Below the pieces are notes generated by a model. The model saw only the letters and a list, made by a program, of their open reading frames with translations, was not told the DNA's origin and did no database searches. Below are positions 1 through 10,512 of a stretch of 64,000 nucleotides of DNA, piece by piece. The first letter of the stretch is position 1; each line of letters opens with the position of its first letter. Origin of the DNA: Panax quinquefolius (taxonomy: Eukaryota; Streptophyta; Magnoliopsida; Apiales; Araliaceae). A program made the translations under genes and the position numbers. The DNA is taken from the NCBI GenBank assembly GCA_020205615.1, contig CM035152.1, positions 153,756,778-153,820,777 on the forward strand. The letters run 5' to 3'.

Positions 1-441
1 GTTAAGAGTTTCTCCATGGAAAGGAGTTACAAGATTTGGAAAGAGAGAAAACTCAATCCTCGATTCATCTGGCCTATTTTAATCCTCGATCGAGTAGGAA
101 CCGTGGCCTATAGACTCGCTTTTCACCGCTAAGTATGTCTCGTGTTCATAACGCTTTTCACATATCCATGTTACGTAAATATGTGAAAGACCAAACCACA
201 TTATTGAGTTAGAACCGGACGAAATAGAGGAAGATTTGACGTATGAAGAGGTTCCTGTTCAAATCTTGGATAAGAAGGAACATATTCTACGCTCCAAGGT
301 TATACCTCAAGTCAAAGTTTTGTGGAGGAACCACGATGTTGAGGAAATGACTTGGGAGTTAGAATCTGAAATGAAATCAAGGTATCCTTACCTCTTCGAC
401 ATACTAGGTACGTACCCTAATTTTGAGGGCGAAATTTCATA
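1..441 (+). pseudogene. Ty3/gypsy integrase C-terminal remnant
   Basis: This is the end of a gypsy pol gene, running off the left edge. Pieces in different frames match the tail that follows the integrase core: KERKLNPRFIWPILILDRVG near 40-110, then a stretch ending in a stop at 440 that includes VKVLWRNHDVEEMTWELE and SRYPYLFDILGT. The same tail occurs in element D (44785-45095). The frame is broken between about 110 and 235. The polypurine tract and a 3' LTR follow immediately, so this is the 3' edge of an element whose body lies outside the window. In the living element the segment would be part of integrase, which inserts the cDNA into the chromosome. No function is expected from this copy. 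Confidence 0.85.
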
Positions 442-453
442 AGAAGGGGAGGT
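441..453 (+). other. polypurine tract (plus-strand priming site)
   Basis: AAGAAGGGGAGG lies directly before the LTR start TGTAAGACCCC at 454. This is the expected site for plus-strand DNA priming in an LTR retrotransposon. Equivalent tracts precede the LTRs at 21084 and 45138 (plus) and, reversed, follow those ending at 2847, 9643 and 13836. Confidence 0.75.
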
Positions 454-1225
454 TGTAAGACCCCAACTTTTATAAATAAAGATGAATTTTCTATAAATAT
501 TATTTTTGAATATTATGGAATAAATTTGATATAATATTATAGTTGTGGGTAATATTTATAAATTTTGCAAAGGTAAGCAAGTTGTTATAAAATATTCGTT
601 TGGTCGGGAATATTCTTTTTGTCGGGGAATATTCGTATGCACTACCAATCAATCATTAATGGACCCCATTAACGGAAGTATTGTCGTAGTTAGAAAACGA
701 CAAAATTATCTTTCTATAAAAATAACTACAGAGGTGTTACCGTTAAAACCGTTGAACTACCCGGTAGTAAAAGTACGATGTCGCCGTAGTTGTATAGTAG
801 CACACGATATTGATTATTGATGCTTACGTGAGAAGTCACTCACTTATATGCTCAATTATTGCTACAATAATTATCTTGATCATATCTCTTATATTATTGA
901 TTCAATTATTGTCACAAAGATCATCCTATATAATATGTTATAGTATTAAATCAATAATTGAGACGACAAGTTATAAATGATTAATAATTGTTGAAAGATG
1001 AAATATGTGTTGAATAAAAATAAAATGATTTGTGGTAATATTTATTCAATCCTTGATATATATAAAGAGTCTCATTATGAGACGCGTTTGTGGTAAGTTT
1101 GATTATTTTATGGGGGCCATATGTCATCATCTAAGAGTCTCTTCGTCAATAGTAATTACCTTCACAATAGTAATTACCTTTGTGAATAGTAATTACATTA
1201 CAATAGTAATTACCTTTACCAGACG

Positions 1226-1372
1226 TCAAACCACTTGCGGTTTCATATTACAAAGCGCCGAACCACTTGTCGTTTCACATTACAAAGGCCGAACCACTTG
1301 TCGTTTCACATTACAAAGCGGCCAAACCACTTTTCTTTTCACATCACCATTCGTCAAGCCACTTGCCTTTTC
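1226..1372 (+). repeat. about 35-bp tandem repeat just upstream of LTR TATA box
   Basis: Four imperfect copies of a unit around AACCACTTGTCGTTTCACAT-TACAAAGGCCG lie directly upstream of the TATA box. The same array is present in the solo LTR at about 4139-4285 and ends at a similar distance from its TATA box, so it is an inherited part of U3. Repeats in this position are often enhancers in LTR promoters; that role is an inference. Confidence 0.7.
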
Positions 1373-1400
1373 ACATGGCGGTCTTAAGCTTAGAAATCTT

Positions 1401-1410
1401 CTATAAATAG
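1401..1410 (+). promoter_or_regulatory. TATA box of truncated plus-strand LTR
   Basis: CTATAAATAG followed by AGGCC, identical to the TATA box of the solo LTR at 4315-4324. Transcription would run rightwards into the inverted LTR fragment. Confidence 0.6.
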
Positions 1411-1480
1411 AGGCCTAGTGCTTCATTATTTTTCACGAATTCATTCAAGCTATAGAGAGAGAAAGTATAGAGAGAATAAG

Positions 1481-2847
1481 ACGCTGAAGGAAACTTGTAC
1501 TCATTAGCAACTCTCAAAGTATCAAAATACTCACAAAATATGCTCGATAATATAGAGAGAGAAAGAGAGAAAGCTTATGTTTCAGGTGTGATTTTCAATT
1601 CTAACTCAACACTCTATTTATAGGAAAATGCTAGCGCGCCGAAGCAGACTTGACCTGCTACCTGATGGCTTTACCTGCTACTATTGCCACCCACCACATT
1701 TGAAATAGAATTTCAGCACATTTCTTCACCAACCATAGGTGGGGCCCACACATTCTAGAATTTTCCACCAAAATAATAAATTCAGAAACTTCAACAATTT
1801 TTGAACCAGTCACCTCTTAAAATTCATAACAAATCATACGTTAATTTTTAACGGTTCAAAATTTGTGGACATATACTCAACTTATATATGTATAACATAT
1901 CCAAAAATCACAACGATCCAACTATTTGGATTAAAAATTATAACTCACGCAATATATCTCAAGAACACCGATTTAATCATTTAATCCCTCCAATCCGACA
2001 AAATACTGATAACACACCTCAACATTAATTCCTTCATTTATATCCACATAAATATATCCATCATTTATATCCAGATAAAATAAATATTTCCTTATCATAT
2101 AAATCAATAAATAATTATTCACAAATAATATTACAGAATCACAATAACGACAACCAGGCATTTCCCATGAAAGAGGGGGCTTTTCAATAAGGATTTCTCC
2201 TTCTTGGTAGCCAATTAGGTGACCAAACCTCTCCTTAGATGTAACTTTCTAGACATTTCCAATAATGCTATCTAATAATATTATTCAAATAATATGAATT
2301 ATTGATATGATAATGAGAAATCTCGCAAAGGTGACAATTATTGAAACAACAATAATATAAAATATCAACGCAACAATTATTGAATCAATAAAATAAAATA
2401 TTGAATAAAGAATTCTTAATAATTATTGAGTAGTGCCTTCTTACGTAAGGATCAATAATTCAAAAATATGTGCAATACCGGTAATATTCTCGTGCTGACC
2501 ACGCCAGATTCATCGTATTTTAACCACCGGTATTCAAACAATTATTAATTCGTAACAACTACGCCATTATTTATAAAAACTCATACTTTTTGTTTTTTTC
2601 ATCCGACATTTATTCTATAATGGGGCCCACAACCGGTTGCATAACTGGCCGCATTTGGATATTCCTCGACAAAAAGAATATTCCACGACCAAACGAATAT
2701 TCCCCGACAACAATAATTATTTTATAACCACTTGCGTAATTTGAAAATTTTATATATATCACCCTTAACTTTAACTTTTTATCAATTTAACCATTTACTA
2801 AATAGGAAAATTGAATACTTTTATTTCATAAAATTCGGGGTCTTACA
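1481..2847 (-). mobile_element. family A LTR 1, truncated (array end)
   Basis: On the minus strand it begins TGTAAGACCCCGAATTTTATG (complement of 2827-2847) and runs leftwards through U3 to a TATA box at 1614-1623, then about 130 bp of transcribed region, ending at 1481. It matches 8289-9643 of the second LTR, so roughly 2.5 kb of its 3' part is gone. The break falls next to the truncated plus-strand LTR. It is the left-hand LTR of the family A tandem array. Confidence 0.85.
1614..1623 (-). promoter_or_regulatory. TATA box of family A LTR 1
   Basis: CTATTTATAG on the plus strand reads CTATAAATAG on the minus strand. It faces the plus-strand TATA box at 1401 across the inverted junction, so the two promoters are convergent and about 200 bp apart. 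Equivalent boxes in the other A LTRs are at 8423, 12604 and 16894. Confidence 0.6.
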
Positions 2848-3177
2848 ATCTCCTCCTTATGAAATTTCGTCCCAAATTTACGTGAATCGGTAATTCAAAG
2901 AGTTGAAAATACCTTGCTTTCATTTCAGATTCCATCTTCCCTGTCATCATGATTTCTCCATTGCTCATCTCCTGTATTTCAGATATCATTCTAGAATACA
3001 GCTTCAAAACAAGGGTTAATTAAACAAATTAACATATCACATAATATCCCGATATTATGATTGACCAACAAATAAGCTTAGATAGGACACACTAGCTAAA
3101 GACTTACTCATTTCTCCCCTCCTAGTTCTATTCCCCGATCTCCGCCAGAGATCATATTCCTAAGCTCTGATACCAAA
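2848..3177 (-). mobile_element. family A internal region 1 (330 bp)
   Basis: Everything between two LTRs is compressed into 330 bp. At the right edge, on the minus strand, is the primer site TGGTATCAGAGC (complement of 3164-3175), then a short leader. A short reading frame opens at 2989 (MISEIQEMSNGE...) and passes into the last codons of pol (MESEMKA-YFQLFELP); the polypurine tract follows. Gag, protease, RT, RNase H and most of integrase are absent. The mini-frame here has one extra base near its end compared with the copy at 9678-9788. Such an internal region can supply only cis signals. Confidence 0.85.
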
Positions 3178-4487
3178 TGTGACGCCCCCAAAATAGGTCC
3201 AATCCATCCAACCTATTCTGAGTCGCCAAATAAATGGTACAGAAAACAACTACAACTTTATTACTACAATTGTCGTGAAAAATACAACAACACATATACT
3301 GTGAGTTTTAATACCAACTGTGACTCATGTCCCAACTATGGACAACACCTCACAGTGATACCTTACATAAAGGTATAATCTAGAACTGTTTTAGAAATTA
3401 AAATGTAAGACCCCAACTTTTATAAATAAAGATGAATTTTCTATAAATATTATAGTTGTGGGTAATATTTATAAATTTTGCAAAGTAAGCAAGTTGTTAT
3501 AAAATATTCGTTTGGTCGGGGATATTCTTTTTGTCGGGGAATATTCGTATTTACGGCTCAATCATTGGTGGACCCCTATTAAACGGAAGTATTGTCGTAG
3601 TTAAAAACGACAAAATTATCTTTCTATAAAAATAACGGTAGAGGTGTTACCGTTAAAACCGCTGAACTACCCTAGAGTAAAAAAAGTACGAGAATACTGC
3701 CGTAGTTGTATAAGTAGCACACGATATTGATTATTGATGCTTACGTGAGAAGTCACTCACCATGCTCAATTATTGCTACAAGAATTACGCATCATATCTC
3801 TTATATTATTGATTCAATTATTGTCACAAGATTATCCGTATAATATGTTATAGTATTAAATCAATAATTGAGACGACAAGTTATAAATGATTAATAATTG
3901 TTGAAAGATGAAATATGTGTTGAATAAAAATAAAATGATTTGTGGTAATATTTATTCAATCCTCGATGTATATAAAGAGTCCATTATGATGGACGTTTGT
4001 GGTAAGTTTGATTATTTTATGGGGGCCCATATATGTCATCATCTAAGAGTCTCTTCACAATAATAATTACCTTCACAATAAGTAATTACCTTTGTGAATA
4101 GTAATTACCTTCGCCAATAGTAATTACCTTTACTAGACGTCAAACCACTTGCCATTTCATATTACAAAGGCGTCCGAACCACTTGTCGTTTCACATTACG
4201 GTGTCGAACCACTTGTCGTTTCACATTACAAAGGCCAAACCACTTTTCTTTTCACATCACCAAAAATCGAAGCCACTTGCCTTTTCATACGGCAAAAGCT
4301 AAGCTAGAAATCTTCTATAAATAGAGGCCTAGTGCTTCATTATTTTCACTTAATTCATTCAAGCTATAGAGAGAGAAAGTATAGAGAGAATAAGAGAAAA
4401 GAAGAAGAGTATTTTGTTACTACACTACTGCGAGATTCAATCTCCTACTAAAAGTAAGGGGTGTTATTTTTTTTTATTCATGAAGAG

Positions 4488-4880
4488 AACTGCTTGTTAT
4501 TCCATTGCTTATTATTCTCATTGGAATAACTTTTGTATAATGTGGTTTACCCTATACTTGGTGACATTCTTCTATTATTCTCATTGGAACATCCGTGCGT
4601 CAGTGTTTTACACCGACCGGTTCCGCCTCTTTATTATTATTATGTTGGAGCATCCACATGTGTGTGTTTTACACCCGGACTGGTTCCGCTTTTTATTATT
4701 ATTCCGTTGGAACATCCTGCTGTGTGTTTTTACGGGACTGGTTCCATTCTTTATTATTCTCGTTGAATATCCATGCTCAGCGCTTTTACGTGGGACCGTT
4801 CCGTTATTTATTATTCTGCTGAATAACCTACTTGTGCGGCTCTATCGCATGCGTGGTGATTTCTTTTGTTATTCCATTCT
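4488..4880 (+). repeat. about 65-bp tandem repeat in transcribed part of LTR
   Basis: Successive copies of a unit containing CTTTATTATTCTCGTTGGAA-CATCC lie downstream of the TATA box. Related arrays sit at the same place in element B (19310-19730 and 22120-22555). The open frames that run through them are by-products of the repeat. They have no resemblance to known proteins and are not conserved between copies. Confidence 0.65.
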
Positions 4881-5137
4881 TTATTATACTCGGGTTGGTT
4901 AAAACTTTGACTTCTATACTCCATGAAATTAGTGGAATATCCTCGATATTTCATGCTTCATCCAAAGATCCTTTCATGGAAATATTCTTCTCAATATTCT
5001 TGAATTTTACTCTACAAAGCAAGATTATCATGTTGATACTTGATGTTATTGGTTCCTAGATAAATTAATTCTTGAACTTGTTTTATTGAATTCTTATATC
5101 ATTGTCATCATCCTCATGTTTATATTATGTTGAAAGT

Positions 5138-5385
5138 CATCTCATGGCACATTCAGAGTGCATAGATGGACTTGGTATGATTATGACCGAGACTATTCGG
5201 TATAATCATGACCGTAATGTTACAAATGATGTGGTAAAAATCCTCAAAGTGGCCCGTAGTGCATTGATGGACGATTGTTGACATGATCATGACCATTAAT
5301 GAATACACAAATATTCTTGGCCCAGTAGTGCATGAATAGTTGTGGTCGTGATTCTAAAGAATATCCTCGGCCGTAGTGCGGGGTG
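5138..5385 (+). repeat. degenerate stem-loop repeats, solo LTR
   Basis: Several units built around GGCCCGTAGTGCA, spaced about 85-95 bp. They correspond to the better preserved units at 19976-20217 and 22790-23036. The first (near 5138-5167) and last (near 5370) are damaged; the second, near 5246-5276, keeps the loop GCCCGTAGTG. Confidence 0.6.
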
Positions 5386-5929
5386 ATTCGATGATGTGGA
5401 ATATTTATTAAAGTCGAGTCTCAAATATAACAAAGGATGAAAAACCTTTTAAATCATAAAAGATAGTAGATTTTATTTTCTACTTGACTTTTTAATGGAT
5501 TCTTTGGTTCATTGCAGCTTAAACTTGATGTTTCTTATATTTTATCGCTTTAACACTTGTTGTAGGCTAATGATAATTTATTCTCATTATCTTAGTCATA
5601 ATATTTCTTCTTGAGCTAGTTGAGCTCACCCTTTCTTTCACCGTTCTCTTCGAAAATGAGAATATAGCCGGGACGAGTCGGGAAACGGAGTAATGGTTCG
5701 AGGATAAGCATTAGTAGTCCTCACTATTCGTGAAATAGTGTGATAATAATTGTAATGAGGACTCCTTTTGAGTTTGTATAATATCTAGTAGACAATATTT
5801 GTATTCAAACTCACGCTTTATGTCGTATTGCATACCTACGCTTATATTAGTAAGTTGTATTTAAATTACGTACCATGTATCCGACTACCCAAGATGGGTG
5901 ATGTATACCTAATTTTGGGGGCGTCACAT

Positions 5930-6240
5930 AAAATCTTTGGGAAATGCTCAAGAAAACCTTCGTACATAGGAGGCCATGAATCTAAGTTATGATAGATATC
6001 ATATGTCCAGAGAATTATCCTTGGTTGATCCAATAAACCCCAAAGAAAAATGAGAAGATTACTATCATGTTCCTTCCAATGGTGAGTCTTCTCTTGACAT
6101 ATAACTATCTCCACCGTCTGCGATTGAACATTATGTTTCAACCCAACTCCAAGATCATATAGGTAGTGCTCGTAGATATACTCAGAAAGTGGATGTGCAC
6201 AACCCTTTCTTATGATAACACGAGATTATATGTCATTAGA
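5930..6240 (-). other. family-A-only LTR segment with reading frame, copy in LTR 2
   Basis: This is the copy of the frame found whole at 10162-10512. A minus-strand frame begins with MKHNVQSQTVEIVICQEKTH and continues through LLDQPRIILWTYDIYHNLDS to FLEHFPKIL. Its C-terminal end is replaced by solo-LTR sequence at 5933. Upstream codons homologous to the start of the longer copy are interrupted near 6230. I do not recognise the protein. The segment is absent from the LTRs of families B, C, D, E and the solo LTR. Confidence 0.55.
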
Positions 6241-6903
6241 CATCTTGTATGATAGTGGCAAAACACTCTTCCAAAGTTGGGTTCACCTCACCCTATTGTT
6301 GTTCACCAAAATCAATTATTAAGTGACGTATAATATACGACACACACATCTTAGGTCCTCAATACAATTATATATTGTATTTCATGCTTGTTTTATAATG
6401 TATTGAGAAACTTTGACAGTCTTGGACCACCACACTATTCCCCTGTTATCCCCGCTCGACCCAGCTACACTCTTATTACCTGAAAGGAATTGTGAAACAA
6501 AAGGGTGAGCACAACTAGCTCAGTAAAGAATATTATGACTAAAGATAATTAAATTATCAATTGCCTTCATCAGTAATAAATCAGAGATTTAGGACATATG
6601 GTAGATGATAAAACTTTCAACCATAGTTGCAGCGGAACGAGCACTCCATTAGAAGAGTCAAATAAACCATAAATTCTATTATCTTCTCCATGTTAAAAGT
6701 CCACCAACAATGTTTTAACCCTATAACATTAATCAACAGATCTTGTTCACAGTCATGTGAATAACTCATAATCATAATTGTAGTTCTAATTTTCTCTTCT
6801 CATCCAAGACGAAGATATTTTTCATCACATCTCTTTACCTGAAACATCAAAGATCATAGTTATACCAAATCACGCCCTCGCTCATAATCATACTAATAAG
6901 TTC

Positions 6904-7159
6904 ATCTTTGCACTACGGCCAAAGATATTCATCAATGAGCCATCTTTGCACTACATGCCATAGATATTCAACAACAGTCATCTTTGCAACGCAGCCAAAG
7001 ATATTCATCAATAATTCATCTTTGCACTATCGCCAAAGATATTCAATCAACAAGTCATCTTTGCACTACTAGCCAAAGATATTCAACAACAGTTCATCTT
7101 TGCACTACATGCAAAAGATATTCAATCAACAATTGATCTTTGCACTACAGGCCAAAGAT
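6904..7159 (-). repeat. stem-loop tandem array, family A LTR 2
   Basis: Seven units with a period of 38-40 bp. Each unit, written on the plus strand, is ATCTTTG, a 10-base loop like CACTACAGGC, then CAAAGAT: a perfect 7-bp stem in the best copies. In the transcript (minus) sense the loop reads GCCTGTAGTG. The array lies about 1.3 kb downstream of the TATA box and inside the expected transcript. Confidence 0.8.
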
Positions 7160-9643
7160 ATTAATATCTCAAAGAAACATACAATCATTTCAGAATTTAT
7201 ATAAACCATAATTATAATCATGTTGATCAATTCACCTTTTCACTTAAGCTAAAAATATTCAATCAGTAAATTCAATGGTCATGATCATACCAAATAATCG
7301 ATTCAACTTTGCACTCATCGCCAAAGAGAAACCCATAGTCACGATCATACCAATAATCTACCCATCTTTACACTTAAGTCAAAGAGAAATTTCATTACCT
7401 AATTATAAAATGTTATATTTGATAATAAAAACAATATGATCAACAACTGCATTTAATTTCAAAAGTAAGATTCATAAATCAAGGATTTCATAACACCTTA
7501 ATACAAATGTTATAAATCACTTAATAATCTCATAATCTAATATTATTAATATTACCACAATATCTTAATCATTTCTTAAACTTATAAACAATTTATTTTA
7601 ATTGTTTACACTTTACTAATTAATGCATTTAATCATCCTAAAATGCCAAACTCATAAGATTTCATCACCAATAACCAAAACCCTCATCAAAAGTCTGCAT
7701 ATACCTTATATAGGATTCCCAAGCCATAAAATCCTATTTTCCAATTTTGTTACTTCACATAACATATTTAATTCATTTACTCATAACTAGTCCATTTTCA
7801 TGAAAAATACCAAATCATTACAAACAAATTTTCTTTTCTAGGATTTAGCAGGACATAGTCCCATATTGAACATATATTTTTCTCAGAATTTTTAAAATTC
7901 ATTTACTATTTTTCATATTGCCAAAACTGCCGAATATTTAGACATTTATCATAAATTGTACTTTTATCCAAAAATTCCGAAATTCACAGGGTATACTGAT
8001 ATTATATAGATGTACTCCCAAAAAAAATTTCATCAATTTTGGAGTTAACCACAAAGAGTTATAAGGGTTTACTTATAAAATAGTCTTTTCTCATAAAATT
8101 CATAACTCTTAATCTATACATCCAAAAATCGCCATTTTTGGAAAAAATCGAGAAAACTCATCAAAATATCATTTCAAATTTTTCCAAAATTTTTGAAGAT
8201 CAGAAAAATTACGAAACTAAAGAAACATAACAACCCTTAAAATCCCTTACCTCAAAAGAGCAGTCTTTCTGACTAGAATATCGGATATGACGCTGAAAGA
8301 AACTTGCACTCATTAGCAACTCTCAAAGTATCAAAATACTCACAAAATACGCTCGATAATATAGAGAGAGAAAGAGAGAAAGCTTATGTTTCAGGTGTGA
8401 TTTTCAATTATAACTCAACACTCTATTTATAGGAAAATGCTAGCACGTCGAAGCAGACTTGACATGCTACCTGATGGTTTTACCTGCTACTATTGTCACT
8501 CACCACATTTGAAATAAAATTTTAGCACATTTCTTCACCAACCATAGGTGGGGCCCACACATTTTAGAATTTTTCACCAAAATGATAAATTTAGAAACTT
8601 TAACAATTTCTGAACCAGTCACCTCTTAAAATTCATAACAAATTATACGTTAATTTTTAACAGTTCAAAATTAGTGGACATATACACAACTTATATATTT
8701 ATAACATATCCTAAAATCACAACGATCCAACGGTTGGATTAAAAATTATAACTCATGCAATATATCTCAAGAACACCGATTTGATCTTTTAATACCTCCA
8801 ATCCGATAAAATACTAATAAAACACCTCAACATTAATTCCTTCATTTATATCCACATAAATATATCCATCATTTATATCCACATAAAATAAATATTTCCT
8901 TATCATATAAATCAATAAATAATTATTCACAAATATTATTACAGAATCACAATAACGACAACAACCAGCGCCTCGAGAGAGAGGAGGCTTTCCAATAAGG
9001 ATTTCTCCTCATCTTGGCGCAATTAGGTGACCAAACCTCTCCTTATGAACTTTCTAGACATTGCCAATAATGCTATCTAATAATATTATTCAAATAATAT
9101 GAATTATTGATATGATAATGAAAAATATTGTGCGTTGACAATTATTAAAACAACAATAATATAAAATATCAACGCAACAATTATTGAATCAATAAAATAA
9201 AATATTGAATAAAGAATTACCGTAATAATTATTGAGTAGTGCCTTCACGTAAGGATCAATAATTCAAAAATCATGCAATAATACCGCAATGCTACTTGTG
9301 AACCACGCCAGACATCGTATTTTAACCACCGGGTATTCCAACAAAGTTAATTCAGTAATAACTACGCCATTATTTATAAAAAATCATACTTGTCGTTTTC
9401 TTCATCCGACAGTTATTCTATTATGGGGCCCACAACTGGTTGCGCCGTCATACGGATATTCCCGATAAAAAGAATATTCCACGACCAAACGAATATTCCC
9501 CGACAACAATGAGTAATTTTATAACCACTTGCGTATTTTGAAAATTTATATATATCACCCTTAACTTTATATTTTTATCAATTTAACCATTTACTAAATA
9601 GGAAAATTGAATACTTTTATTTCATAAAATTCGGGGTCTTACA

Positions 9644-9976
9644 ATCTCCCCTCCTTATGAAATTTCGTCCCCAAAATTTACGTGCTTGGTAATTCAAAGA
9701 GTTGAAAATACATTGCTTTCATTTCAGATTCCATCTTCCCTGTCATCATGATTTCTCCATTGCTCATCTCCTGTATTTCAGATATCATTCTAGAATACAG
9801 CTTCAAAACAAGGGTTAATTAAACAAATTAACATATCACATAATATCCCGATATTATGACTGACCAACAAATAAGCTTAGGTAGGACACACTAGCGAAGG
9901 ACTTACTCATTTCTCCTATCCTAGTTCTATTCCCCGATCTCCGCCAAAGATCATATTCCTAAGCCTTGATACCAAA
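9644..9976 (-). mobile_element. family A internal region 2 (333 bp) with mini-frame
   Basis: Same plan as internal region 1: polypurine tract (complement of 9644-9654), residual pol end, short leader, and primer site next to the LTR end at 9977. Here the mini-frame is intact. ATG at 9788 and TAA at 9678-9680 give 36 codons, MISEIQEMSNGEIMMTGK followed by MESEMKAMYFQLFELPST. The last part is the old C-terminus of pol. The primer site has one change (TTGATACCA for CTGATACCA on the plus strand). Confidence 0.85.
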
Positions 9977-10161
9977 TGTGACGCCCCCAAAATAGGTCCA
10001 ATCCATCCAACCTATTCTGAGTCGCCAAATACATGGTACAGAAAACAACTACAACTTTATTACTACAATTTTCGTGAAAAATACAACAACACATATACTG
10101 TGAGTTTTAATACCAACAGTGACTCATGTCCCAACTATGGACAACACCTCACAGTGATACC

Positions 10162-10512
10162 TTACATAAAGGTACAATCTAGAACTGTTTTAGAAATTAA
10201 AATCTTTGGGAAATGCTCAAGGAAACCTTCGTACATAAGAGGCCATGAATGTAATTTATGATAGATATCATATGTCCAGAGAATTATCCTTGGTTGATCC
10301 AATAGACCCCAAAGAAAAATGAGAAGATTACAATTATGTTCCTTCCAATGGTGAGTCTTCTCTTGAAATATAACTATCTCCACCGTCTGCGATTGAACAT
10401 TATGTTTCAACCCACCTCCAAGATCATATAGGTAGTGCTCGTAGATATACTCAGCTAGTGGATGTGCACAACCCTTTCTTATGATAACATGAGATTGTAT
10501 GTCATTAGACAT
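10162..10512 (-). CDS. 116-codon frame inside family A LTR, unknown function
   Basis: An open frame near the 3' end of the LTR, in transcript sense. It starts MSNDIQSHVIIRKGCAHPLA and includes LLDQPRIILWTYDIYHKLHS and FLEHFPKIL. Copies of it occur in LTR 2 (cut by the solo LTR) and LTR 4 (14353-14574 plus disrupted upstream codons). The surrounding segment of roughly 350 bp is missing from related LTRs of families B, C, E and 3404. It therefore looks like a segment gained by the A lineage, possibly captured host sequence. No domain, signal peptide or known motif is recognised. It could equally be non-coding sequence that happens to be open. Confidence 0.35.
   Translation of the reverse strand: MSNDIQSHVIIRKGCAHPLAEYIYEHYLYDLGGGLKHNVQSQTVEIVIFQEKTHHWKEHNCNLLIFLWGLLDQPRIILWTYDIYHKLHSWPLMYEGFLEHFPKILISKTVLDCTFM

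Larger units (their letters stand above)
454..1480 (+). mobile_element. truncated 3' LTR, plus-strand gypsy element
   Basis: It begins TGTAAGACCCC and follows the solo LTR at 3404-5928 closely, so both belong to one family. Relative to the solo LTR it keeps about 44 bp between two AATATTAT direct repeats near 500-541. In order it holds GAATATTC-type motifs (590-635), short AATAGTAATTACC repeats (1145-1215), a 35-bp repeat array (1226-1372) and a TATA box CTATAAATAG (1401-1410). It stops about 70 bp past the TATA box at 1480, where a minus-strand LTR begins in opposite orientation. The 1.45 kb that would follow is missing. Confidence 0.85.
3404..5928 (+). mobile_element. nested solo LTR with TAAAA target duplication
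   Basis: A complete 2525-bp LTR (TGTAAGACCCC...GGGGGCGTCACA) flanked by TAAAA at 3399-3403 and 5929-5933. The sister LTR still has the empty site near 10195-10208 (GAAATTAAAATCTTTGGG), which proves the insertion point. Contents: GAATATTC motifs (3505-3548), 35-bp repeats (4139-4285), TATA box (4315-4324), a repeat of about 65 bp in the transcribed part (4488-4880), and degenerate stem-loops (5138-5385). With no internal region left, it was probably formed by LTR-LTR recombination of a full element. It belongs to the same family as the LTR at 454. Confidence 0.93.
3178..9643 (-). mobile_element. family A LTR 2, split by a nested solo LTR
   Basis: On the minus strand it starts TGTAAGACCCCG (9643) and ends GGGGGCGTCACA (3178). 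Without the 2525-bp insertion and its 5-bp duplication it is about 3.94 kb. In transcription order it holds U3 with GAATATTC motifs (9456-9504), the conserved block (8955-9066), a TATA box (8423-8432), a long AT-rich region, the stem-loop array (6904-7159) and a family-A-specific segment with a reading frame (about 5930-6240). The 3' end abuts the primer site of internal region 1, so it is the 5' LTR of that unit and also the 3' LTR of the next unit to the right. Confidence 0.88.

Noticed and set aside
4414..4902. A 162-codon plus-strand frame in the solo LTR
   Set aside because: It runs through a 65-bp tandem repeat; related B LTRs do not keep the frame, and the residues are low-complexity aromatic/Ile.
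6904..7159. CRISPR-like array (39-bp period)
   Set aside because: No unique spacers, no cas genes, plant LTR context; the unit as a whole is repeated and has internal dyad symmetry.
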